Assembly: GCF_000331775.1 (NCBI RefSeq)
Contig: NZ_CAPJ01000284.1
Coordinates: 1-16,109, forward strand
From: Xanthomonas translucens pv. translucens DSM 18974
Lineage (GTDB): Bacteria > Pseudomonadota > Gammaproteobacteria > Xanthomonadales > Xanthomonadaceae
Direction of reading: 5' to 3'
Length of the DNA: 16,109 nt
The notes beneath the pieces are model-generated. The model had not been told where the DNA came from and did not search any database. It saw only the letters and a program-made list of their open reading frames with translations. Position 1 is the first letter of the stretch. Every line of letters begins with the position of its first letter. The position numbers and the translations under genes were made by a program. Positions 5,924-13,979 of this stretch are shown in pieces.

Positions 5924-7186
5924 CTAAGAATTACTTATTGACCGGAGCGAGTAGAACGGCTCAAAAATCCATTCAATCAAGCTTCGCTTTTCACCAAGCA
6001 CGTCCGCCTCTAGGAGCATCCCAGGCTTGAGATGCTCCTGCTTGCCATAGGCCACGATCACTTGCTGTGCCAACCTCACCGTCACTCGATAGTATGGTTC
6101 TCCCGGCTGAGCATTGCCGGTCAATGCCCCCAATTCCTTCGACGTCAACGCGCTGCGACTGATCGACATCACAGCGCCACGTTGGTGGCCAAATTTCTGG
6201 TATGCATACGCTTGGTAACGCAACATCACCATATTGCCTATCTCGATGAAACCAATTGCACGACTAGGAACCAGCAATTCGGCCTCAAGGCGGCCGTCTC
6301 CCGGTACCAGGCTTAGTAGCGGTTGCCCAGCCTGAATTGCCTGCCCCGGCTTGACTACCTGCGTGGCAATCATCCCGCCGACAGGTGCTGTCACCAACAG
6401 CGCGCCACCCACCTGGGTTTGTACTTGTTCTAACTCCACTGCGGCGTTGTCCCGCCGATACTCGGCATGAATGCCCATGCGCTGACCTGGCAACACACGC
6501 AACTGCTGTTCGATCTGCGCAAGGCTGCGCCGCATCTCGGTTGCCTGCCGCTGCAAAGCCTGCATCTGGCTGGTGTACTCCAGCGCGCTGGATTCCTGCT
6601 GCTTGATCTGCAGCACGCTGACGTACTTGCCATCTTGCAACTGGCGCCAGCGTTGCAGCACTTCATTGGCGAGGGTGATCTGGCTACGACGAGTGGCGAC
6701 TTCACTATTCACCTGCAACAATTCCTGCTGCAGATTGACCAGTTGCGCGCGCAACCCTTGCTCCTGCGCATCCAACTGCTGCAGCTTTGCCTGTTCGGAA
6801 GACTTCAACCCATCCCCTCGCTGGCGTAGATGGCGCTGCAAGGCAGCCTCGGTATCGCCACTTGCCAGCGTCGCGCGCGGCACCGTCACTACGGCAAGGA
6901 TCTGCCTGGCCTCGACGCGCTGGCCTTCGCGCACGTCAAGCCGGGTGACAACCCCTGTGGCGGGTGCCATCACCGTGACCAGGCCTTTGGTCGGAACCAG
7001 TTGTCCCGTCACAGTGGACCGATGCGTGTAGGTGCCAATGCACAGGAATACCACCACCGATGTCGCAGCAATTGCGGCCGCACTTGCAAATACCCATGCC
7101 TGTAAAGGCTGCACCAAGGAGATACCACCTAACCAACTGGTGCGGCGAGCCTGCATGACTTCTTCACGGAACAGGCCCTGGCTCAT
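5924..7186 (-). CDS. HlyD/CvaA-type membrane fusion protein of the peptide exporter
   Basis: This 420-residue periplasmic adaptor would link the C39 ABC exporter to a TolC-like outer-membrane channel. It has a short cytoplasmic N-terminus, one membrane anchor (about 29-50, WVFASAAAIAATSVVVFLCI), a first half-lipoyl strand set (VMAPATGVVTRLDVREGQRV), a long Gln/Leu-rich coiled-coil hairpin (about 120-265), a second lipoyl half (LLVTAPVGGMIATQVVKPGQ) and a beta-barrel region. The C-terminus, GEKRSLIEWIFEPFYSLR, closely resembles RaxA/CvaA-type adaptors. The frame reaches up to 7369, but ATG 7186 overlaps the stop of the preceding gene as ATGA and precedes MSQGLFREEV, the usual beginning of this subfamily. 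Peptide 1 starts 62 nt after it. A decayed partial duplicate lies at 4603-4890. Confidence 0.93.
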   Translation of the reverse strand: MSQGLFREEVMQARRTSWLGGISLVQPLQAWVFASAAAIAATSVVVFLCIGTYTHRSTVTGQLVPTKGLVTVMAPATGVVTRLDVREGQRVEARQILAVVTVPRATLASGDTEAALQRHLRQRGDGLKSSEQAKLQQLDAQEQGLRAQLVNLQQELLQVNSEVATRRSQITLANEVLQRWRQLQDGKYVSVLQIKQQESSALEYTSQMQALQRQATEMRRSLAQIEQQLRVLPGQRMGIHAEYRRDNAAVELEQVQTQVGGALLVTAPVGGMIATQVVKPGQAIQAGQPLLSLVPGDGRLEAELLVPSRAIGFIEIGNMVMLRYQAYAYQKFGHQRGAVMSISRSALTSKELGALTGNAQPGEPYYRVTVRLAQQVIVAYGKQEHLKPGMLLEADVLGEKRSLIEWIFEPFYSLRSISNS

Positions 7187-7536
7187 TCCATATCCCCGCG
7201 GAATTTGCCGCGCGCCACCCGGCCCTTGGAGCGCGATATCGCCAGCAAGACGCATGGCACGATCAACGCACCGCACAAAACCGGAAAGACCTGCTCGGGC
7301 AACGTGACGCCGGCCTGGACGCTGCGCGCGATTGTCAGGCAAGCCAGGATCGCGGCCAGCATCGTCCAATTCAGCTTGCCGCCGCCAAGCGGGACGACGA
7401 GCGCGATCGGTATTACGAGCGCAAGGCCGTCGAGAAACTCCTTGTTTATGGGGTGAAGCACGCTGCGATCCTTCGAAACGGGCGACGGGGCTTTAAAGCA
7501 TCCATGCACACCGGATGTTCCCGCCTTCGCCTCCAT
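7183..7536 (-). CDS. Small membrane protein of the peptide-export operon (117 aa)
   Basis: An unrecognised 117-residue protein with three predicted membrane segments: about 37-52 (LALVIPIALVVPLGGG), 57-71 (WTMLAAILACLTIA) and 83-101 (VFPVLCGALIVPCVLLAIS). A polar 33-residue N-terminus and a strongly basic end (SRSKGRVARGKFRGDME) flank them. The longer open frame upstream overlaps other genes and is ignored. Met at 7536 is chosen because it shares bases with the preceding stop (TAATG). Its own stop overlaps the fusion-protein start (ATGA), so translation is coupled on both sides. Size, hydrophobicity and position make it a candidate immunity protein or exporter accessory. Neither can be shown from sequence. 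Confidence 0.72.
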   Translation of the reverse strand: MEAKAGTSGVHGCFKAPSPVSKDRSVLHPINKEFLDGLALVIPIALVVPLGGGKLNWTMLAAILACLTIARSVQAGVTLPEQVFPVLCGALIVPCVLLAISRSKGRVARGKFRGDME

Positions 7537-7736
7537 TAGGCTGGTTGGTTGTCTGCGATGCAAGCGCGCAGGTGTGCCAGACCTGACATTTTCCAGCCTG
7601 CATGTCGGATCAACGCGACATGCGCCATCGCTCCGCGCCACACCCGCACACCCGCACCGCTGGCAATCGCGACACCGAATGACCACAAACAGACAGGGTG
7701 ACTGACGAACCAAGCTACCGCGCTGGCGATAGCCAT
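7536..7736 (-). CDS. Small hydrophobic protein coupled to the XRE regulator (66 aa)
   Basis: An unrecognised 66-residue protein with one or two hydrophobic stretches (about 5-32, with LWSFGVAIASGAGV) and a His/Arg-containing second half ending in RACIADNQPA. Support for it being real is positional. Its ATG overlaps the stop of the XRE gene (TGATG), and its TAA overlaps the start of the next membrane-protein gene (TAATG). GTG 7739, one codon earlier, is an alternative start. This tight chain suggests one polycistronic message from the regulator to the fusion protein. It could be an immunity peptide or a membrane partner of the regulator. Composition is close to the chromosome average, so a chance open frame cannot be excluded. 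Confidence 0.6.
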   Translation of the reverse strand: MAIASAVAWFVSHPVCLWSFGVAIASGAGVRVWRGAMAHVALIRHAGWKMSGLAHLRACIADNQPA

Positions 7737-8101
7737 CACTCCAGATAAGCGCTGGCGTTCTCCAGGAGCGCAATGACGGTGGCAAGAAAGGACACCGGGA
7801 CATGCCGTGAGAGCTGTAGCAGGCGCGACTCGAGGTCACGGCGTGAACTTGGCACAGCACTCAACGGCAACACCTTGCCGGCGATACCCCCAACAGCCAG
7901 CCATTCGAACTCGACCTGGAGTTCTTCACTGAGGACACGCAGGTTGCCGACGCTGGGCACGCAACCGCCGGCACGCTCCCAATGGGCGATAGTGGTGCGA
8001 TGCACCCCCAGCCTACTCGCCAGTTCGCATTGCGACAGGCCGAGCGCTTTGCGCGCCGAACGGATACGCGCCGCTAATGCACCATGATCTATATCGCACA
8101 C
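7736..8101 (-). CDS. XRE-family regulator heading the peptide-export locus (121 aa)
   Basis: A Cro/C1-type helix-turn-helix domain fills residues about 8-70: IRSARKALGLSQCELASRL, recognition helix LGVHRTTIAHWERAGG, then PSVGNLRVLSEELQV and FEWLAVGG. This is the common phage-repressor-like layout in which a WL.xG segment ends the domain. A further 45 residues (SSRRDLESRLLQLSRHVPVS and on) form a helical tail that could mediate dimerisation. The frame continues upstream to GTG 8134, where no ribosome-binding site is seen. GTG 8101 follows ACGGACAG and is preferred, but modestly. The stop overlaps the next gene. A promoter-like pair and repeated GTGTG motifs lie just upstream, so it probably autoregulates the operon it heads. 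It contains no recognisable ligand or protease-sensing domain. Confidence 0.85.
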   Translation of the reverse strand: MCDIDHGALAARIRSARKALGLSQCELASRLGVHRTTIAHWERAGGCVPSVGNLRVLSEELQVEFEWLAVGGIAGKVLPLSAVPSSRRDLESRLLQLSRHVPVSFLATVIALLENASAYLE

Positions 8102-8125
8102 CTGTCCGTAGGAGCACCATCGTGA

Positions 8126-8186
8126 TGTACACACTAAATTAATGAATGTGTCACACGCATTTTGCTCGAATCGGAAGCGCTGTCAA
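8126..8186 (-). promoter_or_regulatory. Predicted promoter and possible operator of the XRE-headed operon
   Basis: On the minus strand a perfect TTGACA (8181-8186) is followed after 16 nt by CAAAAT (8159-8164), four of six matches to the -10 consensus. Immediately downstream lie GTGTGACAC (8148-8156, palindromic except for its centre) and TGTGTACA (8126-8133), separated by an AT-rich stretch. These could be half-sites for the XRE protein, placed where binding would block transcription. The promoter is moderately supported and the operator is inference. Confidence 0.45.
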
Positions 8187-8246
8187 TACTTGTCCAATGT
8201 CGACGACCAGTGCCTTCGATCAACCGACGCAAGGGCGCTTACGCGA

Positions 8247-8269
8247 GCCGCAGACACAGTGGCTGCGGC
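8247..8269 (-). terminator. Possible terminator after maeB
   Basis: GCCGCAG and CTGCGGC form a 7-bp stem with a 9-nt loop about 35 nt beyond the maeB stop. The minus strand then has no clear U-tract, so this is a weak candidate. No better structure is seen before the XRE promoter. Confidence 0.3.
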
Positions 8270-8303
8270 GCGCTCTGCCGGCGAACGCACCTCCCGAGCT
8301 GGC

Positions 8304-10595
<2,292 letters not shown>

Positions 10596-10702
10596 CGAGG
10601 CTTCTGTGGTCGAAGGGCGCGAGGCCCAGGATTCTACTCCCTGGGCCAGGACCCAGCCTGTCTTGCGGCTGTCACCGCGCAGGCCCGGGGCCGGAAACGC
10701 GA

Positions 10703-10723
10703 CGCGCCGGCCAGGCCGGCGCG
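10703..10723 (-). terminator. GC-rich inverted repeat between dctA and maeB
   Basis: CGCGCCGGCC and GGCCGGCGCG flank a single A, 19 nt after the dctA stop. It could fold into a very stable stem with a small loop made from the central bases. There is no U-tract on the minus strand, so termination would be incomplete. A partial dctA-to-maeB read-through is possible. Confidence 0.4.
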
Positions 10724-10741
10724 CGCGCAGCATGCGGAAGC

Positions 10742-12079
10742 TCAGCGGATCGCGGCAGGCTCGGCCACGACCGCCGGCAGCGCGTCTTCGCCGCCATCCA
10801 GGGCGATGCGCAGGCGGTCGCGATCCAGCGCGTTCTCCCAGCGCGACACCACCACCGTGGCCACGGCATTGCCAATGAAGTTGGTCAGCGAGCGGCACTC
10901 GCTCATGAAGCGGTCCACACCCAGGATCAGCGCCATGCCCGCCACCGGCACTTCCGGCACCACGGCCAGCGTCGCCGCCAGGGTGATGAAGCCGGCACCA
11001 GTCACGCCCGCGGCGCCCTTGGAGCTGAGCATCGCCACCAGCAGCAGCGCGATCTGGTGCCACAGAGTCAGTTCGGTGTTGGTCGCCTGGGCGATGAACA
11101 GCGCGGCCAGGGTCATGTAGATGTTGGTGCCGTCCAGGTTGAACGAATAGCCGGTGGGCACCACCAGCCCGACCACCGACTTCTCGCAGCCGGCCTTCTC
11201 CATCTTCTCCATCAGCGACGGCAGCGCCGATTCGGACGAAGAGGTGCCCAGCACCAGCAGCAGTTCCGCCTTCAGATAGCGGATCAGTTTGAAGATCGAA
11301 AACCCGCACAGCCGCGCCACCGCGCCCAGGATCACCAGTACGAACAGCAGCGCGGTGACGTAAAACGAACCCACCAGCCAGGCCAGGTTGATCAGCGATT
11401 CCACCCCGTACTTGCCGATGGTGAAGGCGATCGCACCGAACGCGCCGATCGGCGCGGCCCGCATCAGGATGTGCACCAGCTTGAACACCGGCGCGACCAG
11501 CGCCTCCAGCAGGGTCAGCACCGGCCTGCCACGCTCGCCGACCAGCGCCAGCGACACGCCGAACAGCACCGCCACGAACAACACCTGCAAGATGTTGTCG
11601 CCGACGAACGGGCTGAGCAGCGTCTTCGGGATGATGTCCATCAGGAAGCCGACCAGGGTCAGCTCATGCGACTTTTCAACGTAGCTGTGCACCGCGCTCT
11701 GGTCCAGGTCGGCCGCATTGATGTTCATGCCGGCGCCGGGCTGCACCACGTGCGCGACGACCATGCCGACAATCAGCGCCAGCGTGGAGAAGAACAGGAA
11801 ATACACCATCGCCTTGACGAACACCCGGCCCACCGCCTTCAGCTGGGTCATGCCGGCGATGCCGGTGACGATGGTCAGGAAGATCACCGGCGCGATGATC
11901 ATCTTCACCAGTTTGATGAAGGCGTCGCCCAGCGGCTTGAGCTTCTCGGCGAAGGCCGGCTCGAAGTGGCCGAGCAGCGCACCGAGCACGATGGCGACCA
12001 CCACCTGGAAATACAGCTGCCGGTAGAACGGCACGTGCCGATGCACGAGGCCGCCGGCCGGGGAAGTTGGGATATGCAT
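10742..12079 (-). CDS. dctA: C4-dicarboxylate:cation symporter DctA
   Basis: A 445-residue inner-membrane carrier of the DAACS (GltP/DctA) family that takes up succinate, fumarate and malate with cations. Family marks in order: N-terminal [38 protein letters not shown], the serine-rich re-entrant loop [16 protein letters not shown], the unwound helix motif [19 protein letters not shown], the second re-entrant loop [20 protein letters not shown] and the last helix [18 protein letters not shown] with its substrate-contacting Asp, Arg and Asn. The open frame reaches 12112, but ATG 12079 has CCGGAG eight bases upstream. The gene is divergent from the porin gene across a 474-nt region and followed by maeB. 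Regulation by a two-component system is likely given the kinase nearby, as in other DctA loci. Confidence 0.97.
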   Translation of the reverse strand: MHIPTSPAGGLVHRHVPFYRQLYFQVVVAIVLGALLGHFEPAFAEKLKPLGDAFIKLVKMIIAPVIFLTIVTGIAGMTQLKAVGRVFVKAMVYFLFFSTLALIVGMVVAHVVQPGAGMNINAADLDQSAVHSYVEKSHELTLVGFLMDIIPKTLLSPFVGDNILQVLFVAVLFGVSLALVGERGRPVLTLLEALVAPVFKLVHILMRAAPIGAFGAIAFTIGKYGVESLINLAWLVGSFYVTALLFVLVILGAVARLCGFSIFKLIRYLKAELLLVLGTSSSESALPSLMEKMEKAGCEKSVVGLVVPTGYSFNLDGTNIYMTLAALFIAQATNTELTLWHQIALLLVAMLSSKGAAGVTGAGFITLAATLAVVPEVPVAGMALILGVDRFMSECRSLTNFIGNAVATVVVSRWENALDRDRLRIALDGGEDALPAVVAEPAAIR

Positions 12080-12553
12080 GAGTGCGCTCCGGAGCAATAA
12101 GTAGACCAGCAATCAGACGCAGATCGCGGAATGCTGTCTTTGTACGCGGCACCGGCTTCTAAGCAGATAACCCATTGGTAGTAGTCCCCTGGTCGCAGTG
12201 CCGTCGACGCAGTTACAGTGTCCCCGCACGCTGGTGGGAAAGACGGTGCGACGCGCGACGCCGGCCATGTGCATGGCCCTTCGACGCTGCGTCGCATACT
12301 GTCCCGCCGCCGGCGCTGCCGGGGTCGCATGCGTATTCAGGGGCCATGCGCCGTCGCAGGACCGCAACATCGCTGTAAAGAACCGCCGGATGCGTCCGCT
12401 ATTGCATGCGGGCGGCGCGTTGTTCCGGCGATATGCCCACACTGTGGCCGGGGGACGGTCGCGACACCACGCTGCACCGCCCGCACAAGCCTTGCCGTCC
12501 TTTCAGTCGAGTGCCGAAGCGCTTTTTTCCTCATCAAAGAAGACATCACGACC
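12080..12553. promoter_or_regulatory. Divergent regulatory region between dctA and the porin gene
   Basis: These 474 bases hold no gene I can support. The open frames across it lack start signals and family features. A conspicuous element at 12168-12189 reads, on the dctA strand, GGGGACTACTACC then AATGGGTTA, with an imperfect inverted pair TACC/GGTTA. It lies about 90-110 nt before the dctA start and is AT-richer than its surroundings, so it could be an activator site or core promoter. I find no convincing -24/-12 sigma-54 promoter on either strand. Nearer the porin there are several GC-rich palindromic bits but no clear promoter hexamers. Confidence 0.4.
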
Positions 12554-13723
12554 ATGCGCCATACCCTCCTCTTCGCTGCGCTGTGCCTGACCGCCGCCGC
12601 TCCCGCCGCCGCCAGCGGATTCGACGACTGGCCGACCAAGGTCGCCTTCAACGACGGCACCGAACTGGCCGTGACCGGCAACTACGGCTACGACTGGAAC
12701 AACTTCTCCAACGACGATGCGCGCCTGGAGGACGACAACACGTTCCGGCGCAAGGAATTCGGCGCCACGCTGAAGAAGAAGGGCGTGTACGACGCGATGG
12801 TGTACTTCGACTTCCAGTCCAAGCTGTGGCTGGACGTGTTCTTCCGCTTCGAGACCAAGGCGCTGTTCGGCAGCGACTACGGCAAGGTGCGGCTGGGCTA
12901 CATCAAGGTGCCGGTCGGCCTGGAAGGCGTGACCAGCTCGCGCGCCGACAGCTTCATGGAAACCGCGCTGCCGATCCAGGCGATCTACCAGGGTCGCCGC
13001 ACCGGCGTGGAGTGGACCTTCGAGCGCCCGCAGTACCTGCTGCAGGCCGGCGCGTACGGCGGCAAGGATCTGCAGGGCGACACCCCCGGCACCACCCAGG
13101 CGGTGCGCGGCGTGTGGACCCCGTTCAAGGCCGACGGCGACGTACTGCACCTGGGCCTGGCCTACTCGCAGGAAAACCCGCGCGGCTACCACAACGGCCT
13201 GGACGTGAGCTTCAGCCCGCGCGTGCGCCTGCGGGCGCGTCCGGAAGCCGGCCTGACCGATGTGCGCCTGGTCGACTCCGGTACCCTGGTCGATGCCGAC
13301 CAGGTGCGCCGCACCGGCCTGGAGGGGATCTGGATCAAGGGTCCGTTCTCGATGCAGGGCGAAGCGCTGCGCGCCGAAGTGACCCGCGACAACGGCCGCC
13401 CCGACTACACGGCCGACGGCCAGTACGTGTTCGCCAGCTATGTGCTGACCGGCGAGTCGCGCCCGTACAGCGCCGGCAACGTGGCCAACGTCAAGCCGGC
13501 CAACGCCTACGGCGCGGTCGAGGTGCTGGCGCGCTACAGCCGCCTGGACCTGGACGACGGCAGCGTGCTCGGCGGCCGCCAGCACGACTGGACCCTGGGC
13601 GCCAACTGGTACCTGACCAGCCACTTCAAGTTCCAGGCCAACTACGTGCGCGCCGATGCCGAGCGCGCCGGCGTGCACACCAAGCCGAACTCGATCGACC
13701 TGCGCGCGCAGGTGCAGTTCTGA
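12554..13723 (+). CDS. OprO/OprP-family outer-membrane porin (phosphate-selective porin superfamily)
   Basis: A 389-residue beta-barrel protein. It has a signal peptide (MRHTLLFAALCLTAAAPAAA, cleavage near residue 21) and a mature N-terminus GFDDWPTKVAFNDGTELAVT resembling OprO/P-type porins. Many amphipathic strands follow (FRRKEFGATLKKKGVYDAMV, GKVRLGYIKVPVGLEGVTSS, VEVLARYSRLDLDDG, DWTLGANWYLTSHFKFQANY), and the last residue is Phe in RAQVQF, the usual BAM recognition end. GYIKVPVGLE matches the family's GxxKxPxGLE signature. An open frame upstream to 12218 lacks coding features, and the signal peptide fixes the start at ATG 12554. The family name implies phosphate, but divergence from dctA and adjacency to a sensor kinase suggest organic acid uptake. 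That is inference. Confidence 0.9.
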   Translation: MRHTLLFAALCLTAAAPAAASGFDDWPTKVAFNDGTELAVTGNYGYDWNNFSNDDARLEDDNTFRRKEFGATLKKKGVYDAMVYFDFQSKLWLDVFFRFETKALFGSDYGKVRLGYIKVPVGLEGVTSSRADSFMETALPIQAIYQGRRTGVEWTFERPQYLLQAGAYGGKDLQGDTPGTTQAVRGVWTPFKADGDVLHLGLAYSQENPRGYHNGLDVSFSPRVRLRARPEAGLTDVRLVDSGTLVDADQVRRTGLEGIWIKGPFSMQGEALRAEVTRDNGRPDYTADGQYVFASYVLTGESRPYSAGNVANVKPANAYGAVEVLARYSRLDLDDGSVLGGRQHDWTLGANWYLTSHFKFQANYVRADAERAGVHTKPNSIDLRAQVQF

Positions 13724-13740
13724 TCGGCGCGGCCTGATCG

Positions 13741-13827
13741 GCGCCCCGCTCGGCACTGACCGCCCGGGGCGCGTTGGAAAGCAAGACCCGGCGCGGCAGC
13801 GCCTGCACACATGGGCAGGCGCTGCCG
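13741..13827 (+). terminator. Hairpins downstream of the porin gene
   Basis: Two inverted repeats follow the porin stop. GCGCCCCG (13741-13748) pairs with CGGGGCGC (13765-13772) over a 16-nt loop. CGGCAGCGCCTGC (13794-13806) pairs perfectly over 13 bp with GCAGGCGCTGCCG (13815-13827) around an 8-nt loop. The second is very stable and is followed only by TTC, so it is terminator-like without a real U-tract. It probably separates most porin transcription from the kinase gene. No gene is seen in 13724-13979. Confidence 0.6.
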
Positions 13828-13979
13828 TTCTGCGTTCAGCCATCCGGCCATCCGTCCATCGCGGCCGCTTGTGCGATCGCAACGCCGCTGCCGAGAGCGC
13901 CCGCGCAACCAATCGCCAGCAACGCACGCGCCGCTGCCGCTAAGCTGGCCGGAGACCGTCACGGCCCTGCCCAGTCCGC

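Noticed and set aside
7537..7860. Longer version of the 117-aa membrane protein beginning at 7860
   Set aside because: It would overlap the 66-aa gene and the XRE gene, and its extra part is Cys/Arg-rich with no coding character. The TAATG overlap at 7536 gives a better start.
10596..11309. Upstream extension of the maeB frame giving a 1001-residue protein
   Set aside because: The extra residues lie over the end of dctA in another frame and have no family match. MSNDDFKQAA at 10595 is the family start.
12218..12553. N-terminal extension of the porin frame
   Set aside because: A clean signal peptide starts at Met 12554, and a secreted porin cannot carry 112 residues ahead of it.
12080..12553. 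Sigma-54 promoter for dctA
   Set aside because: dctA is sigma-54 dependent in some bacteria, but no TGGCAC-N5-TTGCA-like pair at proper spacing was found on either strand.
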